Shown: positions 30,542-41,602 of the stretch, in pieces | How positions within the stretch are numbered: position 1 is the stretch's first letter | Layout of the letters: the number at the start of each line of letters is the position of its first letter | Source: Marchantia polymorpha subsp. ruderalis | Taxonomy: Eukaryota; Streptophyta; Marchantiopsida; Marchantiales; Marchantiaceae | NCBI GenBank assembly: GCA_037833965.1 | Contig: AP031358.1 | Location: 10,548,001-10,612,000 of the forward strand | Length of the DNA stretch: 64,000 nt | Direction: 5' to 3' | Translations under genes and position numbers: made by a program | The notes under the pieces: generated by a model | What the model was told of the DNA's origin: nothing | Database searches by the model: none | Seen by the model: only the letters and a program-made list of their open reading frames with translations

Positions 30542-30969
30542 CAATCCAAGAGATTGAGGGTGTTGATGTGGAACATAAGAGGCCTATCTACAACTAAGTA
30601 TGTGAGTGCACATCCGATTTGGAAGATGGCGGACATCCTCAACATTGTTGAGACTTGGGAGCATGAAAGTAATGTTATTGGAGAGATACAAGGTTTTACT
30701 CTGGTGGGATCTACTTGGAACCATAGAAATCGAAGAGCAGGAAGAGGCATTGCTACTTTCATCAGATCTGAACTTCTTCCTATGATACATTTGGAAAGCC
30801 AAGATATTGGGAAACAATATCATTGGCTTCGTCTTGGATTGATTGGAGGATCTTACAGTTATTTGGCAGTTTGCTACTTTGCACCATTATCCATGCAGAT
30901 CTACTCCACAAGCACTTGCAATCGAAGTCAACCATTCCATCGGCTCATAGGAGATGTTCTCAAATATCA
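30542..30969 (+). pseudogene. LINE-C ORF2, first piece (copy C3)
   Basis: The first ~142 codons of ORF2 (MWNIRG at 30566, VETWEHE, YLAVCYFAPLS), cut at KYQ by A6. A 9-nt in-frame deletion near 30747 removes three codons (FGG) from the conserved GFGGIATF motif of the endonuclease, so the enzyme was probably weakened even before the insertion. Confidence 0.85.
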
Positions 30970-31867
30970 GACATTTTTATCTTTTTGACGAAGCATGATC
31001 TGAGGCTGAAAATTTTTGGGGACTTGGAGATTAATATTTGGCAGTAGCATAAAAAGTTTGAAGGTTAACGGACGTTTGAGTCAGAAGTTACAGCCCATTT
31101 GGAGTTTCGACTTTTTGTTTCGAGTGTTCTGGTGGTCACAAAAATGTTCAGACATTTTTATCTTTTTGACGAAGCATGATCTGAGGCTGAAAATTTTTGG
31201 GGACTTGGAGATCAATATTTGGCAGTAGCATAAAAAGTTTGAAGGTCAACGGACGCTTAAGTCAGAAGTTACTGCCCATTTGGAGTTTCGACTTTTTGTT
31301 TCGAGTGTTCCGGTGGTCTCAAAAATGTTCAGACATTTTTATCTCTTTGACGAAGCATGATCTGAGGCTGAAAATTTTTGGGGACTTGGAGATCAATATT
31401 TGGCACTAGCATAAAAAGTTTGAAGATCAACGGACGCTTGAGTCAGAAGTTACAGCCCATTTGGAGTTTCGACTTTTTGTTTCGAGTGTTCCAGTGGTCT
31501 CAAAAATGTTCAGACATTTTTATCTTTTTGACGAAGCATGACCTGAGGCTGAAAATTTTTGGGGACTTGGAGATCAATATTTGGCAGTAGCATAAAAAGT
31601 TTGAAGGTGATTGGACGCTTGAGTCAGAAGTTACAGCCCATTTGGAGTTTCGACTTTTTGTTTAGAGTGTTCCGAGAGTCACAAAAATGTTCAGACATTT
31701 TTATCTTTTTGATGAAGCATGATCAGAGGCTGAAAATTTTTGGGGACTTGGAGATTGATATTCGGCAGTAGCATAAAAAGTTTGAAGGTGCATGGAGGCT
31801 TGAGTGAGAAGTTACGATATTTTTTGGTGTTTCGACCTAGAATTTAGAGTGTTTCGGTTGATACGAC
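30970..31867 (+). repeat. LINE-A 5' UTR, about five proximal 181-bp monomers (A6)
   Basis: Units are repeated every 181 bp; AAATTTTTGGGGACTTGGAG recurs near 31009, 31190, 31371, 31552 and 31733. The first unit is truncated at the 5' end of the element. The last unit is the diverged, ORF1-proximal type seen in A1 and A3. Confidence 0.85.
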
Positions 31868-32623
31868 ATGGCTTCTCAAGACGATATTTTTCAGCTTCTG
31901 CAAACAATTTTCGAAGAATTGAAGGAACTTCGACATGAATTCAAGATGCAACAGGCTGCTTTAACTCTCGCACATAATCAAATTCGAGAGTTGAAGGGAT
32001 CACAGAAGAACGTGGAGAAGGTGTTCAAGGATAGTGTGGGTGTGATGTGGGATGTATCTAAATCTGTTGATGACATCCAAGGGAAGGTATGCTCTCAGAT
32101 GACAAGTGCGGATAGTCCTAGATTGCATGAGGTGGTCGAAAGCTTAGATTTGAAGATCAAATCCTACGCTGAAGCTACAAAGGCTGCTCAAATCTCTTTT
32201 TGTCAAGAACAAGAGATTGAAAAGTCCAACCAGCTTGCACGTAGGAAGAATGTGAGAATTTCAGGTTTACCTGAAATAGAGAATGAAGATGTCAAGAGTG
32301 TTGTCACCAAGTTTTTGGATGAAACACTTCAGGTGTCCAATGCGGAATTGGCTCAAGCTTTTCGTATTGGAAACAAGGGAGCTCAACCTCGTGGTATTAT
32401 AGTGAAGTTTGTCAATCAAACTCAACGTGATGTTGCCTTGGCTAATAAGGCTATGTTAAAGGGACGTAGAATATGGTTGGATCCTGATCTGACTCCTCTA
32501 CAAGTGGAAGTTAGGAGAAAGGAGCTTGCGAAGGTAAAAGAGGCTCAAGAATCGGGTTTTGTTGCTTATTTACACGATGGGAGAGCAATCGTTACTCAGA
32601 GGAGGAAGGTGTCGTCAACATAG
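31868..32623 (+). CDS. LINE-A ORF1 RNA-binding protein (copy A6)
   Basis: 251 codons from ATG 31868 (MASQDDIFQLLQTIFEELKELRHEF) to TAG 32621-32623. Coiled-coil heptads at ~5-65, a spacer with KSYAEATKAAQISFCQEQEIEK, the RRM-like start RRKNVRISGLPEIENED at ~125, and C-terminal KGRRIWLDPDLTPLQ. It is nearly identical to A3 ORF1. It is followed by TAG CAA TCC and continues in frame into ORF2 with no ATG before WNIRG, the same arrangement as A3. Confidence 0.9.
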   Translation: MASQDDIFQLLQTIFEELKELRHEFKMQQAALTLAHNQIRELKGSQKNVEKVFKDSVGVMWDVSKSVDDIQGKVCSQMTSADSPRLHEVVESLDLKIKSYAEATKAAQISFCQEQEIEKSNQLARRKNVRISGLPEIENEDVKSVVTKFLDETLQVSNAELAQAFRIGNKGAQPRGIIVKFVNQTQRDVALANKAMLKGRRIWLDPDLTPLQVEVRRKELAKVKEAQESGFVAYLHDGRAIVTQRRKVSST

Positions 32624-33544
32624 CAATCCGAGAAGATAAGGGTGTTGGTGTGGAATATCCGAGGACTTTCAACAACAAAGTATGTGAGTGCTGCTCCGAT
32701 TTGGAAGATGGCTGACGTGATCAACATTGTGGAGACTTGGGAACATGAAAGCAATACTATTGCTGAGTTGGAAGGGTTTACCTTGGTGGGGTCGACATGG
32801 AACCAGAGAAGACAACATGCGGGAAGGGGTCAAGGAGGTATTGCTACTTTCATCAGGTCTCATCTTCTACCTCTCATACATCTAGAAGCTCAAGATGTTG
32901 GTGGACAGTATCATTGGCTACGTCTCGGGGTGGTTGGAGGATCTTATTGCTATTTGGCAATTTGTTATTTTGCACCATTGTCCATGGGTATCTACTCAAC
33001 ACGCTTTTGCAACCGAAGTGAACCATTCCATCGGCTTATTGAAGATGTTCTTAGATTCCAAAGTAAAGGGGATGTCTTTCTTGCTGGAGATTTCAATGCT
33101 CGTATACGTTGTGCTCAATTTACTCAATTTAGTGATCCCTTGGCTTCTTCTATGTTTGAAGAAATTTACGATAGTTTGTGGTCTAGAACCTCTTTTGATC
33201 CTTCCACAAACTCTTTGACAGAGCACTTTTTGACATTTGGAGCCACTTGTAACTTGAAGGTTCTCAATGGAACCTCTCGCTTTCCCAACTCTCAGTCCAA
33301 TACTTGTTTTTCCCCTACCGGTGCTAGCACAATAGATTTTCTCTTGTCTTCCTTGGTTAGTACCTCTCTGATCTCCAATTTTGATGTTTTGGATCCTCAA
33401 CCTGAATCAGATCATGCACCTCTTTTGTTCACACTTTCAATGTCAAAATCAATCTCTACTTCACCTTGCCAATCTCTTTTAGCTTCTCCCAAGTTTCTCT
33501 TAGATCCTTGTAAAAGAGACCTTTATGCAGAACATCTACAAGAT

Positions 33545-33657
33545 GGTAAATGGTAAATAGATCAAGCCCGTGGGACCCAAAGGGTCAAAAGGCTAAAAAA
33601 CACAATACAAACAAGCCAACTCCAAACTAGGAGAGAACCAAAAGAACCCCCTAGCTA
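33545..33657 (-). mobile_element. Micro-insertion m1: A/C-type LINE 3' end only (113 bp)
   Basis: Minus-strand heptamer tail plus 3' UTR, ending at the last codons (CTAGCTAG). Flanked by GAT (33542-33544 and 33658-33660). It is a complete 3' end with nothing upstream, so reverse transcription stopped almost at once. Confidence 0.9.
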
Positions 33658-35388
33658 GATCTTTTGACTCACACCATATGGAGTCCAGATTCGCATACCG
33701 CTAGTTTACAGCTCATAGAATTGCTCAAAACTTCAGCATCGAAGTTCTTTTTGAGGCATAGTACTAGGATTGCTAAGGGGCTACCTTGCAATGGATGGTT
33801 TGACTCCGAATGCAAGCTAGCAAGGGCAAGGTCTGTTGATAGGTCTTTGGATATTCAAAGTCGGCTTCTTTTGACAAGGATATACAAAGACTTGATGAAG
33901 TCTAAGAAACGAGCTTTCTTAAGAAGAAAGCAAGAATCCTTGACAAAGGACCTGATGAAGGATCCCAAGTCCTTTTGGAGACGATTAGCTACACCACCGT
34001 CAAAACCTTCTCTTGATTCCGAGTCTTTGGTAGCTTTTGCCGAAAAGCTCTATTTCTTTCCAGAAGCCACATCTATGCCATATTGCGAAGCAACACCTGG
34101 ATTATTTTCGGAAGGAGAGGTGATGACTATTCTCCGAAAATTAGCAAATGGCAAATGTGAGGATTTAGATGGCTTGTCCATTGAACTTATCAAGTGGGGA
34201 GGAGATTGTATTGGACCGGTTCTCACTAAGCTTTTGGAAGATGCTATGGTTCATGGTTTTCCATCAACTTGGTCCATGCGGAAGATTGTTCCTATTCATA
34301 AATCAGGAAGGAAGGACGTGGTGACAAACTATCGCACCATCATGGTTGGTAGTGTTTTTGCCAAGTTGTTTGGGAAGATGGTAGAATCGAAGTTGAGCAC
34401 ATGGACAGAGGATTTTCAGAAGAGAGCAAAGGCCCAAGCCGGTTTTCGTCCTACATACAACACTATTGACCATATTTTGGCCTTACGTGTTTTATGGGAG
34501 AAATCCAAGGGCAATGGGAAAGCTTTATTTTGTGCCTTCATCGATTTGAAGAAAGCTTTTGATACTGTTCCTCGAAAGCTTTTATGGGAAAGACTACAAG
34601 ACATTGGAGTACCGGCTAATCTACTCGGAGCTGTGGCCACTTTATACACTTCAGTTCGAGCTAAGATTGATGCCTCTCAGCCTCAAGAGATCTCGAGCAC
34701 CATTGGAGTTATTCAAGGTTGTCCTCTCTCTCCTACTCTATTCGGAATATTCATAGATGATATAGAAAGGTGGTTGGATGATTGTGAGAGTGAAGGAGTC
34801 AAACTTGGAGACTTTGTGATCAAAGCTCTTTTGTATGCAGATGATATCATATTACTAGCACGTGATGCAATTAGTTTACAGAAACACCTTGATACTTTGG
34901 CTAGCTTTTGTACTCAAAATCAGATGGAGGTCAATCTGGAAAAATCAAAGATCATTCTTGTGGGCACTAGATCCAAGTTCTCTCTCTTTTACAAGGGACT
35001 AGAATTGGAACAAGTGAAGAGTTACAAATATTTAGGCATTGATTTTTCTCAGAATTATAGTTGGGCACTTTGTGTACAAAAGAGAGTAGAAGCTGGTTAC
35101 AAAGCTCTATATTCATTGTTAAATCGATGTAGAAGAGCTCATCTAGTATCTTGGAGTCTTAGGAAATTTTTATTTAGGAGTTTAGTGTTGCCGGTGGTTC
35201 TATATGGGACACAAGTGTGGGGTCCTGGCAGTAAGAAGACAAGTTGGGAGCGTGTGGAGAGGGTGCAAAAGATCTTCATACAAGAAGAGTTAGGTGTAAG
35301 GAACCAAACTCCTTATGCTATTCTTCTTGCGGAAACCGGTTGTCTACCTCTTGAGGCTGAAGCTCTCTACTTGACCATCACTTATATT

Positions 35389-35456
35389 GTGTTTTTCAGC
35401 CTTTTGACCCTTTGGGTCCCCCGGGCTTGATCTATTACCATTTACCATTTACCATT
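35389..35456 (+). mobile_element. Micro-insertion m2: B-type LINE 3' end only (68 bp)
   Basis: Plus-strand GTGTTTTTCAGCCTTTTG... through the GACCC-TTT-GGGTC hairpin to three heptamers, with the family-B bases (GTCCCCCGGG, CTATTACC). Flanked by TATT (35385-35388 and 35457-35460). Confidence 0.9.
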
Positions 35457-36142
35457 TATTAGAAGGGTGAGATCTCTTGATGCTTCTCGACTTCCTCTTC
35501 ATGCTTTGCGTGCCACACGTTCCAAGGGATGGTTTGCAGATGTGATGACTTGGTCTTTGAGGTGGAATGTGACGGAATTGGATTGGGATCTGCAACCTAT
35601 GGCCCTTCGCGAGCGTATTAAGGAGGAGTTTCTCAACATCATTTGGAGGAGAGGAGGCACTAAAATGCAGTTTTATCAACTTCATGTGAATCCTATGCTT
35701 ATTTATTGTGAGCAAGGGTACCTTGTTGCAGAGATTGCTACATCCTTACGTCATATTATTGCTAGGCATAGAACAGGATCTCATAGGATTGGAATTGAGG
35801 AAGGACGTTGGTTGAATATTGATAGGAGTGAACGGATTTGTAGGCTATGTGATGGGAGAAATGTTGAGGATGAAGAGCATGTGTTTATTACTTGTACTAG
35901 ATATATAGAGATTCGAGTGGCGCATAAAGTTGATGTCGAGAATTTCTTTTCTCTGCTTCAACTCGAGCCTTATGATTTAGGTTGTTACATTAGAGATATT
36001 ATTAGTTACCGTTCTAGTGCTTTGGGCACTATCTAGGGGGTTCTTTTGGTTCTCTCCTAGTTTGGAGTTGGATTGTTTGTATTGTGTTTTTTAGCCTTTT
36101 GACCCTTTGGGTCCCACGGGCTTGATCTATTTACCATTTACC

Positions 36143-38721
36143 ATATCAAGACAAAGGTGAAGTTTTTCTTGTTGGAGACTTCAATGCCCGCATAAGTTCC
36201 GCTCAATTTACACAATTTGATAGTTCCTTGTCTTCTCACTCTTTTGAAGAAAGTAGAGATAGTTTGTGGTCTAGAGTCTCTTGTGATCCTTGTACAAATG
36301 ATTTGACTGAGCATTTCTTGACTTTTGGAGCCACTTGTAATCTGAAAGTTCTCAATGGTGTTTCTTTCTTTCCCAACTCTCACTCCAATACATGTTTTTC
36401 CTCTACTGGTGTTAGCACTATAGATTATCTTTTGTCCTCTGCCACTAATAGTTCATTTATCTCAGCGTTTGATATTCTAGAGCCTCAACCAGAATCAGAT
36501 CATACACCTCTTTTATTTACTCTTTTGTTGTCAACGTCAATCCCTCTCCCTACATGTCACTATGTTTCTACTTCCCCCAAGTTTTGTTTAGATGCTAGTA
36601 AGAAGCAACTTTATAGTGAACATTTCCAAGACCTCTTGACTTGTACTACTTGGAGCCTTGATCCACATACATCTAGTTTGCAACTAACTGAGTTGCTCCA
36701 AAACTCTGCTTCTAAGTTCTTTTTGAGACATAAGACCAGGAGAGCTAGAGGTCTTCCTTGCAATGGATGGTTTGACTTTGATTGCAAGCAAGCGAGGGCG
36801 AGATCACTTGATAAATCCTTGGATCTTCAAAATCGGTTGATTATGACAAGACTTTACAAAGACTTGGTGAAGTCCAAGAAACGAGCATTTTTGAGGCAGA
36901 AGCAAAAGTGCTTGACAAAGGAGCTTTTGGAGAATCCCAAATTCTTTTGGAGGCGGTTGGCAGTACAATCTTCTAAACCTACTCTTGATCCCAAGTCTTT
37001 GATTTCTTTTGCTGAAAAGCTTTATTTCTTTCCCAATGTTGCATCTATGCCACATTGTGAAGGAAATCCAGGCTTATTTTCAGAAGTTGAAGTGATGACT
37101 CAACTCAGACAATTGGCAAATGGTAAATGTGAGGATTTGGATGGGCTTTCCATTGAACTTCTCAAGTGGGGAGGAGATGCTATTGGACCTATACTCACGA
37201 AAGTGTTAGAGGATGCTGCTATTCATGGCTTTCCTTCATCTTGGTCTCTACGGAAGATTGTTCCTATTCACAAATCTGGGAGCAAGGCCTTGGTGACAAA
37301 CTATCATGGTGGGTAGTATTTTTGCCAAGTTATTTGGCAAATTGGTGGAGTCAAAGTTGAGCACATGGGCTGAATCTTGTCAGAAGAGAGCGCGGTTCCA
37401 AGCTGGTTTTCGTCTTACATTCAACACTATAGACCATATCTTGGTTTTACGTGTTCTATGGGAGAAATCCAAGGGTAATGGAAAAGCTTTGTTTTGTGCC
37501 TTCATTGATTTCAAGAAAGCTTTTGACACAGTACCTCGTGAGCTTTTATGGCAAAGATTGCAAACCATTGGAGTACCATCAGATCTCTTGGCAGCGGTGG
37601 CTGCATTATACCACTCAGTTCGGGCCAAGATCAACACTTCTCAAACCGAAGAGATTATCAGCACCATTGGAGTCATTCAAGGTTGTCCTCTCTCTCCCAC
37701 TCTCTTTGGAGTTTTCATAGATGATATAGAAAGGTGGTTGGAGGATTGTGATAGCGAAGGTGTTAAACTTGGAGGCTTTGTCATCAAAGCTCTTTTGTAT
37801 GCAGATGATGTCATATTACTAGCACGTGATGCCACTAGTTTACAGAAACACCTCGACACTTTGGCTAGCTTTTGTACTCAAAATCAGATGGAAGTCAATT
37901 TGGAGAAGTCCAAAGTCATTCTTGTGGGCACTAGATCCAAGCTCTCTTTCTGTTACAAAGGATTAGAGTTGGAACAAGTGAAAAGTTACAAATATTTGGG
38001 CATTGATTTCTCATCTGATTATAGTTGGGCACTTTGTGTGCAAAAGAGGGTAGAAGCTGGTTTCAAAGCTCTATATTCATTGCTAAATAGATGTAGAGGA
38101 GCTCATCTAGTGTCTTGGAGTCTTAGGAAATTCTTATTCAGGAGCTTAGTGTTTCCCGTTATCTTATATGGAACACAAGTGTGGGGTCTTGGTTGTAAGA
38201 AGACAGGTTGGCAGCGTTTGGAGAGGGTGCAAAAGATCTTCTTACAAGAAGAATTGGGTGTGAGGACCCAAACTTCTTATGCGATTCTTCTTGCGGAAAC
38301 AGGTTGTCTACCTGTTGAGGCTGAAGCTCTCTTTTTGACTATCACTTACGTCAAAAGAGTGAGATCTCTTGATGCTTCTCGACTTCCTCTTGAAGCTATG
38401 CATGCCACACGTCCCAAGGGTTGGTTTGCAGATGTGGTGACTTGGTCTTTGAGGTGGAATGTGACGGAACTTGATTGGAATTTGCAACCTATTGCCCTAC
38501 GCGAGCGTATTAGGGAGGAATTTCTCAGCATTATGTGGAGCACACGAGGCACCAAGATGCAGTTTTATCAACTTCATGTGAATCCTATGCTTGTTTATTG
38601 TGAGCAAGGATACTTACTTGCAGGGATATCTACTTCTTTACGTCATATTATTGCTAGACATAGAACTGGATCTCATAGTCTTGGGATTGAAGAAGGGCGT
38701 TGGTTGAACATTGATAGGAGT
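36143..38721 (+). pseudogene. LINE-C ORF2, middle piece (copy C3)
   Basis: Resumes C3 after A6 at YQDKGEVFLVGDFNA, through STIDY, SDH, linker and RT (FIDFKKAFD, QGCPLSP, YADDVILLARD), to NIDRS, where the B4 tail interrupts. An 8-nt deletion near 37305 (TNYRTIMVGS region) shifts the frame, giving two open parts (36143-37316 and 37306-38721). It also has changes such as VQSSKP for VRSSKP. Confidence 0.87.
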
Positions 38722-39030
38722 AAATGGTAAATGGTAATAGATCAAGCCCGGGGGACCCAAAGGGTCTAAAGGCTGAAAAACACAATACAAGCGACAGCCA
38801 CAAACAAGGGAAAAGACCCCAAAGGCCAAACCCTAGCTAGTGCCAAGAGCACTAGAACGATAACTAATAATGTCCCTAATATAACAACCTAAATCAAAAG
38901 GAACTAACTGTAACAAAGAATAAAAATTCTCTACATCTATATTATGAGTTACTCTAATCTCTGCATATCTAGTACAAGTAAGAAATACATGCTCTTCATC
39001 CTCAACTTCTCTTCCATCACATAGCCTACA

Positions 39031-39060
39031 TCTCTATTTACCATTTACCATTTACCATTT
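39031..39060 (+). mobile_element. Micro-insertion m3: 30-bp LINE tail only
   Basis: Only the last bases before the tail (TCTCTATTT) and heptamers, placed in B4 ORF2 and flanked by ACA (39028-39030 and 39061-39063). The neighbouring B sequence (AGCCTACA / ACAAATACG) is otherwise continuous, so this is a real insertion and not a repeat expansion. Confidence 0.85.
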
Positions 39061-39731
39061 ACAAATACGTTCACTCCTATCAATATTAAGCCAACGTCCT
39101 TCCTCAATTCCTAGCCTATGAGATCCAGTTCTATGCCTAGCAATAAGATGACGTAAGGACGTAGAGATTCCTGCAAGTAGGTAATCCTGTTCACAATAAA
39201 CAAGCATAGGATTCACATGAAGTTGATAAAACTGCATCTTGGTGCCGCGCTTGCTCCAAATAATGTTCAGAAACTCCTCCTTTAGACGTTCACGTAGTGC
39301 TATAGGTTGTAGGTCCCAATCGCGTTCCGTCACATTCCACCTCAAAGACCAAGTTATCACATCCGCTAACCATCCTTTGGCACGTGTGGCACTCAAAGCC
39401 TGAGGAGGAAGGCGAGAAGCATCAAGAGATCTCACCCTTGTGATGTAAGTGATGGTCAAGTATAGAGCTTCAGCCTCTAGAGGTAAACAACCTGTTTCCG
39501 CAAGAAGAATAGCATATGAGGTTTGGTTTCTCACACCCAATTCTTCTTGTAGAAATATCTTCTGCACCCTCTCCACACGCTCCCATCCTGTCTTCTTACA
39601 ACCAGGACCCCACACTTGGGTTCCATACAATACTACCGGCAACACTAAGCTTCTTAATAAAAATTTCCTAAGACTCCAAGACACAAGATGAGCCCTTCTA
39701 CACCGATTTAGCAATGAATATAGAGCTTTGT
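39061..39731 (-). pseudogene. LINE-B ORF2 piece (copy B4)
   Basis: ORF2 from SLLNRCRRAHLVSW to NIDRSER, with the RT thumb and linker before the zinc motif. The zinc motif codons are on the other side of m3 (38840-39030). The upstream 41027-41225 piece holds the codons just after YADD, through SKVMIVGTRSKF. There is no catalytic core, so it cannot be functional. Confidence 0.83.
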
Positions 39732-40910
39732 GAGAGTGAAGGAGTCAAACTTGGAGACTTTGTGATCAAAGCTCTTTTGTACGCAGATGATATCATATTA
39801 CTAGCACGTGATGCAATTAGTTTACAGAAACACCTTGATACTTTGGCTAGCTTTTGTACTCGAAATCAGATGGAGGTCAATCTGGAAAAATCAAAGATCA
39901 TTCTTGTGGGCACTAGATCCAAGTTCTCTTTCTTTTACAAGGGACTAGAATTGGAACAAGTGAAGAGTTACAAATATTTAGGCATTGATTTTTCTCAGAA
40001 TTATAGTTGGGCACTTTGTGTACAAAAGAGAGTAGAAGCTGGTTACAAAGCTCTATATTCATTGTTAAATCGATGTAGAAGAGCCCATCTAGTATCTTGG
40101 AGTCTTAGGAAATTTTTATTTAGGAGTTTAGTGTTGCCGGTGGTTCTATATGGGACACAAGTGTGGGGTCCTGGCAGTAAGAAGACAAGTTGGGAGCGTG
40201 TGGAGAGGGTGCAAAAGATCTTCTTACAAGAAGAGTTAGGTGTAAGGAACCAAACTCCTTATGCTATTCTTCTTGCGGAAACCGGTTGTCTACCTCTTGA
40301 GGCTGAAGCTCTCTACTTGACCATCACTTATATTAGAAGGGTGAGATCTCTTGATGCTTCTCGACTTCCTCTTCATGCTTTGCGTGCCACACGTTCCAAG
40401 GGATGGTTTGCAGATGTGATGACTTGGTCTTTGAGGTGGAATGTGACGGAATTGGATTGGGATCTGCAACCTATGGCCCTTCGCGAGCGTATTAAGGAGG
40501 AGTTTCTCAACATCATTTGGAGGAGAGGAGGCACTAAAATGCAGTTTTATCAACTTCATGTGAATCCTATGCTTATTTATTGTGAGCAAGGGTACCTTGT
40601 TGCAGAGATTGCTACATCTTTACGTCATATTATTGCGAGGCATAGAACAGGATCTCATAGGCTTGGAATTGAGGAAGGACGTTGGTTGAATATTGATAGG
40701 AGTGAACGGATTTGTAGGCTATGTGATGGGAGAAATGTTGAGGATGAAGAGCATGTGTTTATTACTTGTACTAGATATATAGAGATTCGAGTGGCGCATA
40801 AAGTTGATGTCGAGAATTTCTTTTCTCTGCTTCAACTCGAGCCTTATGATTTAGGTTGTTACATTAGAGATATTATTAGTTACCGTTCTAGTGCTTTGGG
40901 CACTAGCTAG
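39732..40910 (+). CDS. LINE-A ORF2 C-terminal part (copy A7)
   Basis: About 392 open codons from CESEGVKLGDFVIKALLYADDIILLARD to TAG 40908-40910, with the zinc motif CRLCDGRNVEDEEHVFITC. It keeps the YADD box but lacks the other RT boxes and the endonuclease, so no activity is expected. The start is arbitrary: the frame enters from antisense B4 sequence. Confidence 0.82.
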   Translation, partial: ESEGVKLGDFVIKALLYADDIILLARDAISLQKHLDTLASFCTRNQMEVNLEKSKIILVGTRSKFSFFYKGLELEQVKSYKYLGIDFSQNYSWALCVQKRVEAGYKALYSLLNRCRRAHLVSWSLRKFLFRSLVLPVVLYGTQVWGPGSKKTSWERVERVQKIFLQEELGVRNQTPYAILLAETGCLPLEAEALYLTITYIRRVRSLDASRLPLHALRATRSKGWFADVMTWSLRWNVTELDWDLQPMALRERIKEEFLNIIWRRGGTKMQFYQLHVNPMLIYCEQGYLVAEIATSLRHIIARHRTGSHRLGIEEGRWLNIDRSERICRLCDGRNVEDEEHVFITCTRYIEIRVAHKVDVENFFSLLQLEPYDLGCYIRDIISYRSSALGTS

Positions 40911-41026
40911 GGGGTTCTTTTGGTTCTCTCCTAGTTTGGAGTTGGATTGTTTGTATTGTGTTTTTTAGCCTTTTGACCCTTTGGGTCCCACGGGCTTGAT
41001 CTATTTACCATTTACCATTTACCATT
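39732..41026 (+). mobile_element. LINE-A copy A7, 5'-truncated
   Basis: Inserted in B4 with microhomology TTGT at the 5' junction and no more than 1 bp of duplication. It starts just before YADD and ends with the A/C 3' UTR and three to four heptamers. Confidence 0.87.
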
Positions 41027-41229
41027 TAACCACCTTCTACTCTCTTTTGCACACAAAGTGCCCAACTATAATCATTAGAAAAATCAATGCCTAGATATTT
41101 ATAACTCTTCACCTCTTCTAATTGTAGATACTGGTAATAGAAGGAAAACTTGGATCTAGTGCCCACTATCATGACTTTGGACTTCTCTATATTTACCTCC
41201 ATCTGATTCTGGGTACAAAAGCTAGATTT

Positions 41230-41438
41230 GTGAACGTATTTGTAGGCTATGTGATGGAAGAAAAGTTGAGGATGAAGAGCATGTATTTCTTACTTGTTCT
41301 AGGTATGTAGAGATTCGAGGGGCGCATAAAGTTGATGTCGAGAATTTCTTTTCTCTGCTTCAACTCGAGCCTTATGATTTAGGTTGTTACATTAGAGATA
41401 TTATTAGTTACCGTTCTAGTGCTTTGGGCACTAGCTAG
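41230..41438 (+). pseudogene. LINE-C ORF2, last piece (copy C3)
   Basis: The last ~69 codons of C3 ORF2 (ERICRLCDGRKVEDEEHVFLTC to ALGTS, TAG 41436-41438), rejoined after B4. V to G in IEIRGAHKV is shared with B4's neighbour C6 (IRGAHK at about 45307). The 3' UTR and tail continue to 41551. Confidence 0.85.
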
Positions 41439-41602
41439 GGGGTTCTTTTGGTTCTCTCCTAGTTTGGAGTTGAATTGTTTGTATTGTGTTTTTTTTAGCC
41501 TTTTGACCCTTTGGGTCCCACGGGCTTGATCTATTTACCATTTACCATTTACCTTTGGGTCCCCCGGGCTTGATCTATTACCATTTACCATTTACCATTT
41601 AC

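Larger units (their letters stand above)
32624..36036 (+). pseudogene. LINE-A ORF2 with two micro-insertions (copy A6)
   Basis: Three open segments, 32624-33544, 33658-35388 and 35457-36036, together cover the endonuclease (VWNIRG, VETWEHE, GDFNAR, STIDF, SDH), RT (FIDLKKAFD, QGCPLSP, YADDIILLARD) and zinc motif. Insertions of 113 bp (minus-strand A/C 3' end) and 68 bp (plus-strand B 3' end), each with its short duplication, shift the frame. The final SALGTS has become SALGTI. Apart from these insertions no nonsense codon is apparent. Confidence 0.88.
30970..36142 (+). mobile_element. LINE-A copy A6, near full-length, with two micro-insertions
   Basis: Plus-strand A element starting inside the first of five proximal monomers, so the distal array is absent. 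ORF1 is intact. ORF2 is interrupted by m1 (33545-33657) and m2 (35389-35456). It ends with the A/C 3' UTR and tail. It is flanked by the 6-bp duplication ATATCA in C3, with microhomology at both ends. Confidence 0.9.
38722..41229 (-). mobile_element. LINE-B copy B4, 5'-truncated, hosts m3 and A7
   Basis: Minus-strand B element: tail and 3' UTR from 38722, ORF2 C-terminal codons to 39030, then 39061-39731 and 41027-41225 (RT region). Truncated at a point in the RT just past YADD (GCTAG, 41225). Four filler bases (ATTT) precede the C3 flank, and the target duplication is GT or none. Confidence 0.85.
29231..41551 (+). mobile_element. LINE-C copy C3, full-length, hosts A6 and B4
   Basis: Pieces 29231-30969 (5' UTR, ORF1, start of ORF2), 36143-38721 (middle of ORF2) and 41230-41551 (end of ORF2, 3' UTR, tail). 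A6 is flanked by ATATCA (30964-30969 and 36143-36148). B4 is flanked by GT at most. C3 itself sits in B3 with CCTTT. Confidence 0.88.
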
